A DNA stretch of 64,000 nt, taken from NCBI RefSeq assembly GCF_029989365.1, contig NZ_JAPRAQ010000008.1, positions 282,752 to 346,751 on the forward strand, given 5' to 3'. The position numbers were made by a program, and so were the translations under genes. Shown here one piece after another: positions 36,193 to 46,355 of this stretch (the first letter of the stretch is position 1; every line of letters starts with the position of its first letter). This DNA comes from Bradyrhizobium sp. Arg816 (GTDB lineage: Bacteria; Pseudomonadota; Alphaproteobacteria; Rhizobiales; Xanthobacteraceae). The notes under the pieces are model-generated. The model did no database searches, was not told the DNA's origin, and saw nothing but the letters and a program-made list of their open reading frames with translations.

Positions 36193-37077
36193 ATGACGGC
36201 CAAGATCATCGATGGAAAAGTCATCGCCGCGGAACTCCGCGCGCGCGTCGCTGACGAGGTTGCCCGCGTCAAGCGCGAGCACAATCTGGTGCCGGGCCTC
36301 GCGGTGGTTCTGGTCGGCAACGACCCCGCCAGCGAGGTTTATGTGCGCTCGAAGCACACTCAGACCCAGGCGGCCGGCATGGCCTCGTTCGAGCACAAGC
36401 TGCCGGCCGACGTGTCGCAGGCCGATCTGCTGGCCGTCGTGGCCAAGCTCAACCGCGATCCGGCCGTGCACGGCATTCTGGTGCAGCTGCCGCTGCCGAA
36501 GGGCCTGAACACCGAGGCCGTCATCAACGCCATCGATCCCGCCAAGGATGTCGACGGCCTGCATCCGAACAATGCCGGCCGGCTCGCCGGCGGTTTCGAG
36601 GCGCTGTCGCCTTGCACGCCGCTCGGCTCGATCATCCTGACCAAGAGCGTCCACGCCTCGCTCGAAGGCATGAATGCCATCGTGATCGGCCGCTCCAATC
36701 TGGTCGGTCGTCCGCTGGTGCAATTGCTGCTCAACGAGAACGCCACGGTGACCATCGCGCATTCGCGCTCGCGCGATCTGCCCGGGCTCGTGAAGCGCGC
36801 CGACCTGGTCTATGCCGCGGTCGGCAGACCCGAGATGGTGCGTGGTGACTGGCTCAAGCCGGGCGCGACCGTGATCGACATCGGCATCAACCGCATCCCC
36901 AAGGACGACGGCAAGACGCGCCTCGTCGGCGATGTCGCCTATCAGGAAGCACTCGCCGTTGCCGGCGCGATCACGCCGGTCCCGGGCGGCGTCGGCCAGA
37001 TGACGGTCGCCTGCCTGCTGGTGAATACGCTGCGCGCGGCGTGCGCGATCGCAGGGCTGCCGAAGCCGGCGGTGTAG
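36193..37077 (+). CDS. folD: methylene-THF dehydrogenase / methenyl-THF cyclohydrolase
   Basis: 294 residues. It interconverts 5,10-methylene-THF and 10-formyl-THF with NADP. The catalytic Lys is in YVRSKHTQTQAAGM, the active-site loop is DVDGLHPNNAGRL, the Rossmann segment is IGRSNLVGRPLVQLLLNENA, and the C-terminal signature is TPVPGGVGQMT. Length and order are standard. It ends the YggT-DUF167-folD group, convergent with ppa, with a hairpin between. The 10-formyl-THF made here feeds PurH. Confidence 0.97.
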   Translation: MTAKIIDGKVIAAELRARVADEVARVKREHNLVPGLAVVLVGNDPASEVYVRSKHTQTQAAGMASFEHKLPADVSQADLLAVVAKLNRDPAVHGILVQLPLPKGLNTEAVINAIDPAKDVDGLHPNNAGRLAGGFEALSPCTPLGSIILTKSVHASLEGMNAIVIGRSNLVGRPLVQLLLNENATVTIAHSRSRDLPGLVKRADLVYAAVGRPEMVRGDWLKPGATVIDIGINRIPKDDGKTRLVGDVAYQEALAVAGAITPVPGGVGQMTVACLLVNTLRAACAIAGLPKPAV

Positions 37078-37080
37078 GTT

Positions 37081-37119
37081 CTCTTCACCTCGCCCCGCTT
37101 GCGGGGAGAGGGAGAAGAG
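37081..37119. terminator. hairpin between convergent folD and ppa
   Basis: Outer pair CTCTTC/GAAGAG encloses a CCCCGCTTGCGGGG stem. It resembles the 'cctcgccccgcttgcggggagagg' intergenic repeat of Bradyrhizobium and can act for both converging genes. Confidence 0.65.
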
Positions 37120-37120
37120 C

Positions 37121-37657
37121 TCACGCCTTCTTTTTCTTCTCGCGCTCGATGCCTTCGAGGATCAGCTTCTGCGCGTCTTCCGGGCCACCCCAGCGCAAAA
37201 TCTTCACCCATTTGCCCTTCTCGAGATCCTTGTAGTGCTCGAAGAAGTGCTGGATCTGCTGCAGCGTGATGTCGGGCAGGTCGGAGTACGACTTCACCTT
37301 GTCGTAGCGCTGCGTCAGCTTCGACGACGGCACAGCGAGAATCTTCTCGTCGCCGCCGGCTTCGTCTTCCATGAACAGCACGCCGACCGGACGCACACTC
37401 ATGACGGCGCCGGGGATGATGGCGCGGGTGTTGATGATCAGCACGTCGCAGGGATCGCCGTCATCGGACAGCGTGTGCGGGATGAAGCCGTAGTTACCGG
37501 GGTAACGCATCGGCGTGTAGAGGAAGCGATCGACAACGAGCGTGCCGGCTTCCTTGTCCATCTCGTATTTGATCGGTTCGCCGCCCACGGGGACTTCGAT
37601 GATGACGTTGACGTCGTGGGGTACGTTTTTTCCGATCGAGACCGCATCGATACGCAT
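37121..37657 (-). CDS. ppa: inorganic pyrophosphatase (family I)
   Basis: 178 residues, soluble hexameric type. It hydrolyses pyrophosphate to drive biosynthesis. The active-site signature is DGDPCDVLIIN. Other conserved parts are YEMDKEAGTLVVDRFL, MRYPGNYGFIP, DEKILAVP and FFEHYKDLEKGKWVKI. The catalytic Asp, Glu, Lys and Tyr residues expected for the family are in place. Monocistronic and convergent with folD. Confidence 0.97.
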   Translation of the reverse strand: MRIDAVSIGKNVPHDVNVIIEVPVGGEPIKYEMDKEAGTLVVDRFLYTPMRYPGNYGFIPHTLSDDGDPCDVLIINTRAIIPGAVMSVRPVGVLFMEDEAGGDEKILAVPSSKLTQRYDKVKSYSDLPDITLQQIQHFFEHYKDLEKGKWVKILRWGGPEDAQKLILEGIEREKKKKA

Positions 37658-37835
37658 TCAAGGCTCCGTTGTTGCCGAGGTTAAATCGCGCCCGGCAGCG
37701 ATTTTGGCGCTGTCATACGCGGGCTTGGCCCGCCAATCCATCGTGTTTTTGTGAAATAATGAATCCAGCGACTACCGGCTCAAAAGGCAACGGTATCGAC
37801 GGATGGGAAACGCTGCCGGCTAGACTTTCAGCAGC

Positions 37836-38345
37836 TCAATTGGTCCAAGCGAAGGCAACCTTGTCGAGCGACTTCGGCCCGAAACGCTCGGAGGAGCGCG
37901 CCACCATGCGGCCGCCCAAGGCGCGGTAGAACTCGGTCGCCGGATCGTTGTCCGAGAGCGCCCACACCACCATGCTCTTCAGGCCGCTCTGCATCAGGTC
38001 GCGGCGGGCTGCGGTGAACAGACGGCGGCCGAAGCCGAGACCCTGGAATTCCGGACGCAGATAGAGCTCGTAGATCTCGCCGTCGAAGTGCAGGCTGCGG
38101 GCGCGGTTGCGGCCATAATTGGCATAGCCGGCGATCTTGTCGCCGAACACGAGCACGCTGACGCGGCTGCCTTTGCGAATCGCACTGTCCCACCACTGCG
38201 GTCCGCGGCGGTTGATCAGCTTTTCCAGTTCGCCACCGGGAATGATGCCCTGATAGGCGGAGCGCCAGGCTTCGTCATGGGTGGACGCCACCGCAGTTGC
38301 ATCTGCAGCTTTGGCCGGCCGGACCTCGATCAGGGTTGTGCTCAT
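37836..38345 (-). CDS. GNAT family N-acetyltransferase
   Basis: 169 residues. The fold runs from IEVRPAKAADATAVASTHDEAWRSAY, through EIYELYLRPEFQGLGFGRRLFTAA (the acetyl-CoA pyrophosphate loop, Q-G-L-G-F-G), to VVWALSDNDPATEFYRALGGRMVARSSERFG. The C-terminal catalytic region is intact. The substrate is unknown, and the neighbours give no clue. ATG 38345 (MSTTLIEVRP) is preferred to the longer frame. Confidence 0.9.
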   Translation of the reverse strand: MSTTLIEVRPAKAADATAVASTHDEAWRSAYQGIIPGGELEKLINRRGPQWWDSAIRKGSRVSVLVFGDKIAGYANYGRNRARSLHFDGEIYELYLRPEFQGLGFGRRLFTAARRDLMQSGLKSMVVWALSDNDPATEFYRALGGRMVARSSERFGPKSLDKVAFAWTN

Positions 38346-38606
38346 GGACGCAATCAAACCAAGTCGTCGCGCCGGCGGCAAGACCTATCGTTAATTATCG
38401 GTTAACGTGTGGATTTTGTGCATCAGTATTTTAACCATGTTGTACCGAAAAAAGACAGGACGCCATTTCGAACGGCAGCGGCCTGCCATTGCCGGTGCAA
38501 AACTGCCCTGCGGCAATCAATGAACCGCGATGGCAACGCAAAAAGTCCGCCGACAATGATTCGTTCCTGCAGATCGGTCGCCGTCCGTGTTCGCCTGCGG
38601 CAATTC

Positions 38607-39506
38607 ATGCGGCTCTTCAACATCTTCGCCCTTCTGCCCGTGCTGGCGTTGCTGCTGGCGCCGCCTCTGTGCGCACAGGTCACGTTTGGGTCATCGGGTG
38701 AGGAGGGCGAGCCGTTTCGCCGGCAGCAATGGCGCGTGCCATCGCCGGATACCGACATTGCCGCGCATGCGCTGCTGTTTCGCCCCGTCGGCGCCGGTCC
38801 GTTCCGGCTTGCGGTGATCGCACATGCCTCGACGCAGAATGTGCTGCGTCGGGCGCAAATGCCGCAGCCTGAATACCGCGCGCTGGTCGCGTTTCTCGTC
38901 GCACGCGGCTTCGCCGTGCTGGTGCCGGAGCGGCTCGGCCATGGTGCGACCGGCGGCCGCTATGTCGAGGACCAGGGCGGCTGCGACGAGGCGGATTACG
39001 CGCGTTCGGGTCGCGCGACGGCCGCCGAAATTTCGCTCGCGCTGGATTTTTTGCGAAAGCAGGATTTCGTTCGTCAAGACAGGGTCGTCGTGCTCGGCCA
39101 TTCCGCCGGCGGTTGGGGGGCGTTGGCGCTCGCGAGTGCCGATCCGAACGCGATCTCCGCGATCGCAGTGTTTGCGCCGGGGCGCGGTGGCCACGCCAAT
39201 GACGAACCGAACCGGATCTGCGCGCCGCAGACGCTTCTCGCCGCGGCGGCCGAGTTCGGCAAGGCGGCGCGCATTCCCGTGACATGGCTCGTAGCGACCA
39301 ATGACAGCTATTTCGCGCCGGCGTTCTCGCGGCAATTGGCCGATGCGTTTCATGGCGCAGGCGGCAAGGTGGACTTCCGCACATTGCCGGCCGTCGGCAG
39401 CGAGGGGCATTGGATGATCGAGGGCGAAGCCGGCGTCAAAGCCGCCAGCCGCGAGCTCGGGCTTGCGCTGAACCAGTCCAAACCTGCGGCGGCCAAGAAG
39501 CCATGA
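38607..39506 (+). CDS. exported alpha/beta hydrolase (dienelactone-hydrolase-like)
   Basis: 299 residues. The signal peptide is RLFNIFALLPVLALLLAPPLCA. The hydrolase fold has LAVIAHAST, the cap region FAVLVPERLGHGATGG, nucleophile elbow VVVLGHSAGGWGALAL, and the late catalytic His in GSEGHWMIEG. The catalytic Asp candidate is in VATNDSYFAP. It is predicted to be periplasmic. The frame is open further upstream, but ATG 38607 gives a clean signal peptide. Its stop overlaps the start of the DUF2269 gene (ATGA), so it is the first gene of a four-gene operon. Confidence 0.85.
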   Translation: MRLFNIFALLPVLALLLAPPLCAQVTFGSSGEEGEPFRRQQWRVPSPDTDIAAHALLFRPVGAGPFRLAVIAHASTQNVLRRAQMPQPEYRALVAFLVARGFAVLVPERLGHGATGGRYVEDQGGCDEADYARSGRATAAEISLALDFLRKQDFVRQDRVVVLGHSAGGWGALALASADPNAISAIAVFAPGRGGHANDEPNRICAPQTLLAAAAEFGKAARIPVTWLVATNDSYFAPAFSRQLADAFHGAGGKVDFRTLPAVGSEGHWMIEGEAGVKAASRELGLALNQSKPAAAKKP

Positions 39507-39970
39507 CGCTGTATCTCCTGGTCAAATACCTCCATGTGCTCGGCGCCATTGTCATTCTCGGCACCGGCACCGGCATCGCCTTCTTCATGCTGATGGCGCA
39601 TCGCACGAATGACGCCGAATTCATTGCGCGCACCGCTTCGGTGGTGGTGATCGCGGATGCGGTCTTCACGCTGTCGGCCGTGATCCTCCAGCCGGTGACG
39701 GGCGGCCTGCTGATGATGCTTTCGGCCATGCCGATCACGGAACGCTGGCTGCTGGCCTCGCTTGGGCTCTACGTCTTTGCGGGCCTGTTCTGGGTCCCCG
39801 TCGTCTTCATGCAAATCGAGATGCGAGATCTCGCGCGCAAGGCAGCCGAGCAGCGCGGCGCTCTGCCGGAACGCTACTTCGTGCTCTACCGCCGCTGGTT
39901 CGCGTTCGGCTTCCCCGGCTTCGGCGCAACGATGTTGATCCTGTGGTTGATGATCGCGAAGCCGTTTTGA
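39503..39970 (+). CDS. DUF2269 family membrane protein
   Basis: 155 residues with four transmembrane helices, starting TLYLLVKYLHVLGAIVILGTGTGIAFFML, with the His of YLHVLG and the GTGxGIAFF turn typical of DUF2269. The function is unknown. It overlaps the preceding hydrolase gene by four bases (ATGA) and lies eight bases from the next gene, so strict co-expression is likely. The topology suggests a small quinone- or heme-related integral protein, but no ligand residues are conclusive. Confidence 0.9.
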   Translation: MTLYLLVKYLHVLGAIVILGTGTGIAFFMLMAHRTNDAEFIARTASVVVIADAVFTLSAVILQPVTGGLLMMLSAMPITERWLLASLGLYVFAGLFWVPVVFMQIEMRDLARKAAEQRGALPERYFVLYRRWFAFGFPGFGATMLILWLMIAKPF

Positions 39971-39978
39971 GAGATGCG

Positions 39979-41298
39979 ATGACCCAGCGAACCGTTTTGG
40001 TGCTCGGCGCCTCCGGCCTGATCGGGCGCTTCGTCACCGACGATCTGCGCGCGCGGGGATTTCGTGCGGTCGGCGTCGCGCGCAGCCTGTCGCCCGCGCA
40101 GAAGATGAGCGCGCTTGACATCGAGCAGCCGATCCTGCCACTCGATGCAGCCGCGCTGACGCGCCTCTTCAGCGAGCACGCCGTCGACGTCGTCGTGAAC
40201 TGTCTCGGCGTGCTGCAGGATGGTCCCGGCAGCGACACCGGCGCGGTGCATCGCGATTTCGTCGCGCGTCTGCTTCAGGCGATCGCCGATAGCGGCCGCG
40301 CGATCCGGCTGGTGCACATCTCGATCCCCGGGACCGCGGAGGCGGATCGCACCGCCTTCGCGACGACCAAGCGCGAGGCCGAGTGCCTGATTGCGGCCTC
40401 CGGCATTCCCCACGCGATTCTGCGGCCCGGCTTCGTCGTCGCACCATCAGCCTATGGCGGCAGCGCCATGCTGCGTGCGCTCGCCGCCGTACCGCTCGAC
40501 CTGCCGCAGAAGGCGATGTCGACGCCATTCCAGTCCGTCGCCGTCGAGGACATTTCGGCGACCATCGCCTGGCTCGCCGCGCGCGATATCGACGACGCCT
40601 CAGTCAAAGCCGTGACGTGGGACCTGATGCAGGCCGAGCCAGTCACCATGGCGGGCGTCATCAAACAGTTCCGCCACGCCTTCGGCACGGCCGGCTGGCC
40701 GCGCCTCGCGATGCCGTCCTTCATGCTCGATCTCGGCGCGAAGATTGGCGATCTCGCCAATTATCTCGGCTGGATGCCGCCGATGCGCTCCACCGCCATC
40801 GCCGAGCTGCGCCGCGGCGTGACCGGCGATCCCTCGCCGTGGATTGCCGCCACGGGCGTCGCGCCGAAGACGTTGGCTGATACGATCGGGCGCCATCCCG
40901 CCACCATCCAGGACAAATGGTTCGCGCGGCTGTTCCTGATCAAGGCGCTGATTTTCGCCAGCCTGGTCGCGTTCTGGTTCGTCTCCGGCTTCATCGCGCT
41001 GTTCGTCTCCTACCGCGCCGCCGCCGGAATTTTGAGTGTGCACAACTTCCCGCCCGCGCTGGTCGATCCCATCACCATCGGCACCAGCCTGATGGACATG
41101 AGCATCGGCATGCTGATCGCCTTCCGCCGTACTGCGGCGATCGGCCTGGTCGCAGGCATCGTCGCCTCACTCGGCTACATGGTGGGCGCGGCGATCCTCA
41201 CGCCCGACCTCTGGATCGAGCCGCTCGGTGCGCTGGTGAAGACAGGCCCCGCGATCGTGCTGATGCTGGTCGCGCTGCTGATGCTGGATAATCGATAG
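39979..41298 (+). CDS. SDR (NAD-dependent epimerase-like) fused to DoxX-like membrane domain
   Basis: 439 residues. The N-terminal 290 form an atypical SDR (VLVLGASGLIGRFVTDDLRARG; VVVNCLGVLQDGPG; LRPGFVVAP) of the YbjT-like branch, without an obvious Tyr-x3-Lys pair. The C-terminal 125 contain four hydrophobic helices of DoxX_2 type (LFLIKALIFASLVAFWFVSGF; MDMSIGMLIAFR; IVLMLVALLML). The fusion ties a cytosolic nucleotide-binding domain to a membrane quinone-type module. It is the third gene of the operon; TAG 41296-41298 touches a 45-bp repeat. Confidence 0.87.
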   Translation: MTQRTVLVLGASGLIGRFVTDDLRARGFRAVGVARSLSPAQKMSALDIEQPILPLDAAALTRLFSEHAVDVVVNCLGVLQDGPGSDTGAVHRDFVARLLQAIADSGRAIRLVHISIPGTAEADRTAFATTKREAECLIAASGIPHAILRPGFVVAPSAYGGSAMLRALAAVPLDLPQKAMSTPFQSVAVEDISATIAWLAARDIDDASVKAVTWDLMQAEPVTMAGVIKQFRHAFGTAGWPRLAMPSFMLDLGAKIGDLANYLGWMPPMRSTAIAELRRGVTGDPSPWIAATGVAPKTLADTIGRHPATIQDKWFARLFLIKALIFASLVAFWFVSGFIALFVSYRAAAGILSVHNFPPALVDPITIGTSLMDMSIGMLIAFRRTAAIGLVAGIVASLGYMVGAAILTPDLWIEPLGALVKTGPAIVLMLVALLMLDNR

Positions 41299-41342
41299 CG
41301 TTTTCGAGCGAAGTGGATCCCGGTTCGCGTGAAGAAAACGCG
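41298..41342. repeat. 45-bp palindromic element, family G copy 1
   Basis: Starts GCGTTTTCGAGCGAAGTGG and ends GAAGAAAACGCG. It is 43/45 identical to the reverse complement of 33194-33238. It separates the SDR-DoxX gene from the DCC gene. Confidence 0.85.
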
Positions 41343-41358
41343 TAAGATAGAGAGACTG

Positions 41359-41766
41359 ATGAGCAAATGGCCCGACGATGACGTAATCCTGTTCGACGGC
41401 GTCTGCATCTTCTGCTCGCGCTGGGTCCGCTTCGTCGCCAAGCGGGACACGGCGAAGCGGTTTCGCTTCACGCCGATCCAGTCGGATTATGGGGCGCGGC
41501 TTGCGCGTACGTTCGGCATCGATCCTGATGATCCCGATACCAACGCCGTGGTCCATGACGGCGAGGCCTTTATGAAATCCGACGCCGCGCTGACCGTGCT
41601 GTCGCATCTGCCGGGATGGAGTTGGGTGCGCGCGTTGTTTGCCGTGCCAAAACTGCTGCGAGACCCCGTGTACAGCGTCATCGCCCGCAACCGCTACCGC
41701 ATCTTCGGGAAGTATGACGCCTGCTTTGTGCCCGATGCCGATCTGCGGGCGCGGGTGATTGAGTAG
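41359..41766 (+). CDS. thiol-disulfide oxidoreductase DCC family protein (DUF393)
   Basis: 135 residues. The name-giving motif DxxLFDGVCIFCSRWVRFV has the CxxC pair; FTPIQSDYGARLA, a DGEAFMKSDAAL loop and RNRYRIFGKYDACFVP follow. The family is thioredoxin-like and its substrates are largely unknown. ATG 41359 gives the standard N-terminus. It closes the group hydrolase-DUF2269-SDR/DoxX-DCC, where DoxX and DCC are both redox-type modules. Confidence 0.9.
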   Translation: MSKWPDDDVILFDGVCIFCSRWVRFVAKRDTAKRFRFTPIQSDYGARLARTFGIDPDDPDTNAVVHDGEAFMKSDAALTVLSHLPGWSWVRALFAVPKLLRDPVYSVIARNRYRIFGKYDACFVPDADLRARVIE

Positions 41767-41773
41767 CTTCCCT

Positions 41774-41894
41774 CGTCATTGCGAGGAGCCACCCGGTCCC
41801 GCCTCCGGCGGGCCGGATGACAGGCTCCGCGACGAAGCAATCCAAACTGTCTCCAAGGAAAGATTCTGGATTGCTTCGCTGCGCTCGCAATGAC
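41774..41894. repeat. mosaic palindromic element, family C copy 1
   Basis: Ends CGTCATTGCGAG / CTCGCAATGAC, with inner modules GGTCCCGCCTCCGGCGGG, GGATGACAGGCTCCGCGACG and GAAGCAATCCA / TGGATTGCTTCG. About 97% identical to the reverse complement of 57751-57872. It lies in the convergent space between the DCC and amine oxidase genes. Confidence 0.92.
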
Positions 41895-41906
41895 CGAGTT
41901 TGCGGT

Positions 41907-43151
41907 TTACGGCTTGCTCAGAGTCGTCAGCACTTCCTTCGCCGCGCGCTCCCCGCTGTCCCTGGCCCCGTGCGCCGTCGTGAAAAAGCTTGGCGACGTC
42001 GCTTCGCCCGCGAAGAACAGCCGTCCATCCACCGGCGCAGCCAGCACGGCCCGGTCACCAGCGTGCCCCGGCAGCGCGTGCGAATAGGAGCCTCTTGCGA
42101 AGGGGTCGTGGGCCCAGCGCGACTCGTACAGCGGCTTGAGCTTGCGCCTGATGTCGTTGCCGAGAAAGCCTGCGATCTCGTCGATGCTGTGCGCGGCAAT
42201 GGCGCCGTCGCCGGCGTCTTCCAGCTCGCGGGCGAAGCTGCCGCCGAAAAAGCCCTCGATGCAGGGCTGGCCGAACGGGCGGATGTGGTAGGTGCCCATC
42301 TCGGTGCGCATCGTGGCGCCGCGCAGATTGCCCTCTTTCGGAAAGGCTTCTGCATCCTCGAGCGCCAGCGTCACCTTGTCGTCGGCGCCGAGCGGCAGGC
42401 CGGCCGCCGCATCGACCTTGGCCGGGAGCGGCGGTGAGAAGCGGATCGCCTCATCGGCGATGAGATTGGTCGGAACGGTGACGATCGCCTTGTCGGCGGT
42501 CAGCGTACCCTGCGACGTCTCGATGCGGAGGCGCTGGCCGGAATGATCGATCAGCGTGACATTGCAGCCCAGGGCCACCGGGCAGGGCGCGCCATAGGCC
42601 GCGACCAGCGCGCCATAGCCACGGCGGATGCGCCAGTTGAGGTCGCTGTCCTCATAGGCGTCCCAGTCCAGTGTCGACATGTCCTTCAGTTCGCAGCCAT
42701 TGATGTAGGTCGAGACCGCATCGATCATGGGATTCCAGCGATTGCCCGGATCGAGGCTCAGGCTCGCGGGTTCGTCCTTGCCCTTTTGCGCGGCCTGCCA
42801 CAGGCGCTCGTAGAACGCGTCCATCGCACGCATGAAATCGTCGCGCTCGGCCTGCGGAAACGCGTTGCCGAAGGCGCGCTCGCGCCAGGGCGGCAGGTCC
42901 TTGTTGACCTCGAAGCCGAGCTGCTTTGCGATTCCGACGAAGGAATTCTTGTCGGCGGAGTGCAGCCAGCCGCAGCCGACGTCGAAGGTGACCTCAGGCG
43001 AGGCCTGCACGGTCCAGGCGCGGCCGCCGAGCCGGCCGCGCGCCTCCAGTACGATCACGGAGAGGCCGGAGCCAGCCAGCGCATGCGCCGCACCGAGGCC
43101 GGCTGCACCGGCGCCGATGATCGCGACATTGATGGAGGAGGGCAGGGACAT
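41907..43151 (-). CDS. FAD-dependent amine oxidase/flavin monoamine oxidase family
   Basis: 414 residues. The N-terminal dinucleotide-binding motif is VAIIGAGAAGLGAAHAL, with the acidic end VIVLEARGRLGGRAWTV that binds FAD. The C-terminal motif is GRLFFAGEATSPSFFTTAHGARDSGERAA, typical of amine oxidases. It should oxidise a primary or secondary amine and make hydrogen peroxide; which amine is unknown. No signal peptide is seen, so the enzyme is cytosolic. The stop is near the family C repeat and the start near the family E repeat. Confidence 0.9.
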   Translation of the reverse strand: MSLPSSINVAIIGAGAAGLGAAHALAGSGLSVIVLEARGRLGGRAWTVQASPEVTFDVGCGWLHSADKNSFVGIAKQLGFEVNKDLPPWRERAFGNAFPQAERDDFMRAMDAFYERLWQAAQKGKDEPASLSLDPGNRWNPMIDAVSTYINGCELKDMSTLDWDAYEDSDLNWRIRRGYGALVAAYGAPCPVALGCNVTLIDHSGQRLRIETSQGTLTADKAIVTVPTNLIADEAIRFSPPLPAKVDAAAGLPLGADDKVTLALEDAEAFPKEGNLRGATMRTEMGTYHIRPFGQPCIEGFFGGSFARELEDAGDGAIAAHSIDEIAGFLGNDIRRKLKPLYESRWAHDPFARGSYSHALPGHAGDRAVLAAPVDGRLFFAGEATSPSFFTTAHGARDSGERAAKEVLTTLSKP

Positions 43152-43201
43152 GGGCGGGCTCTAGCACGTTCGCTGGGTGTGCTGAAGTCGCCACGCGCAC
43201 A

Positions 43202-43309
43202 GCTGTCATCACCCGCGGAAGCGGGTGATCCAGTATTCCAGAGACATTTGTGGTTGAATCGATAAGCTGCGGCGTACTGGATGCCCCGGTCAAGCCGGGG
43301 CATGACAGC
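43202..43309. repeat. palindromic intergenic element, family E copy 1
   Basis: Ends GCTGTCATCACCCGC and CGGGGCATGACAGC. Inner pieces GATCCAGTATTCCAGAG and GTACTGGATGCCCCGG recur in the larger copy at 50904. It lies between the amine oxidase and typA genes. Confidence 0.85.
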
Positions 43310-43324
43310 GTTGAGAGCGGTAGC

Positions 43325-45151
<1,827 letters not shown>

Positions 45152-45411
45152 GAGTGAGCTTCTTTGCGGTCGGACAATGGGTTAAGCGCGATCTCGCCGG
45201 TCAGACCGGGACCTCTTCTCGAAATAACGCTGGAAGACTGGAAACGGGCGCTTTCCGCCCAAAAAGGGCCGCCCGGCCATCTCGACCAGGCACCCTACGC
45301 GTTGCGGCGCAATATATGCAAAAACCGCCAAAAAACAATGTGTTCTTTGGGCCTTGGTTGATTGAATTTTGCCCGGGAATCCCCGGGGCTTAGTGACAAT
45401 CCGGTGTCAAA

Positions 45412-45430
45412 CCGGCCCTTGTTCGGCCGG
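45412..45430 (-). terminator. possible terminator of the Crp/Fnr gene
   Basis: A six-bp GC stem CCGGCC / GGCCGG with a loop of seven bases, followed on the minus strand by TTTGAC. It starts about 13 bp after the regulator stop. The T-run is short. Confidence 0.35.
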
Positions 45431-45442
45431 CGGCCGCCTCGA

Positions 45443-46219
45443 TCAGCCCTGCGCGGAGCTCAGGTCCGCCTCCTCGGTCGGATAGACCCCGCGCAGCACC
45501 TCCTCGAAGTGCATCTTCACCGCGTCGTTGCACAGGCAGGCGCGCAGGCGCAAGCCGTCGAGATTGCGGACCAGGATCGCGCCGCGCCGGGTATCGAGCA
45601 CGCCCTCGGCCTTGAACGACTGGAGCACGCGGCTCGCATAGCTGCGGCCGACCCCGAGCAGCGTCGCAAGCTGCTCATGCGTCAGCGGCACGCTGCTCTC
45701 GTCGCCGGTCCGCTCCATCGCCGCAATGATCCACTTTGCCGTACGCTGTTCGATGGAGTGGATGGCGTTGCAGGCGGTGGACTGGAAGATCTGCGCCAGC
45801 ATGCAGTCGGCATAGCGGGCGAAGATGTTGCGCAGCGAGGCCGAGCGCATCTTGGCAGCTTCCAGCTTGGCGACGTGAATGCGCGCGAATGGTCCGCCGA
45901 ATTTCACGCAGATGCGGGTATAGGCCGGCAAAAATCCCTCGCTGACGATGCCGCCCACTGCGCCTTCGCGCCCGACCAGGATGGTCTCGACGTCGCGGCC
46001 GTCCTCATTGGGAACGAGAAATGTCGCGAGCGACGGCCCGCAGGGAAAGTGCACGACCTGGACATCGTCGCCGGGACTGTAGAGCAGCTCGTTGGCCCCG
46101 GCGGTGTCCAGGGTGACGTGCGGTGCCAGCAGCGCGTAATCAGCCGGACTCAAGCGCCGCAGCAGATTGTTGGCCGGCCGGCTGCCGATCTCGGTTGTCT
46201 TGCTGATACGGGCGTCCAT
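45443..46219 (-). CDS. Crp/Fnr family transcriptional regulator
   Basis: 258 residues. The cyclic-nucleotide-binding-like domain is residues about 20-140 (LSPADYALLAPHVTL; GREGAVGGIVSEG). The C-terminal winged helix (about 165-235) has the recognition region LTHEQLATLLGVGRSYASRVLQSFKAEGVLDTRRGAILV. No Fnr-type N-terminal Cys cluster is present, and the Arg-Ser of cAMP-binding CRP is missing from the phosphate cassette, so the signal is probably not cAMP. GGGGAT precedes the ATG. It is divergent from a receiver-only protein, and a possible EcfG-type promoter lies upstream. Confidence 0.9.
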   Translation of the reverse strand: MDARISKTTEIGSRPANNLLRRLSPADYALLAPHVTLDTAGANELLYSPGDDVQVVHFPCGPSLATFLVPNEDGRDVETILVGREGAVGGIVSEGFLPAYTRICVKFGGPFARIHVAKLEAAKMRSASLRNIFARYADCMLAQIFQSTACNAIHSIEQRTAKWIIAAMERTGDESSVPLTHEQLATLLGVGRSYASRVLQSFKAEGVLDTRRGAILVRNLDGLRLRACLCNDAVKMHFEEVLRGVYPTEEADLSSAQG

Positions 46220-46292
46220 CGTAAATCCCCTGCTCTCCTTTCAACACTAGCGAGGTCCGATCATGGGCTATGTGCACAAGTGGACAGACGTG

Positions 46293-46320
46293 AAAACTGT
46301 TCTGTGGTGAGTTTCGTTCC
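46293..46320 (-). promoter_or_regulatory. possible EcfG/RpoE2-type promoter of the Crp/Fnr gene
   Basis: On the minus strand GGAAC is followed after 19 bases by TT (in AGTTTT), about 75-100 bp before the regulator start. It matches the GGAAC-N18-19-TT pattern but not the full CGTT. Confidence 0.3.
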
Positions 46321-46355
46321 TGGAACCCTCCGATGCGCTGGGCGCAGGCATCGGG

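Noticed and set aside
37658..37835. Small gene between ppa and the GNAT
   Set aside because: No frame with a start and ribosome-binding site; part of it (GCGGGCTTGGCCCGC) looks like a repeat fragment.
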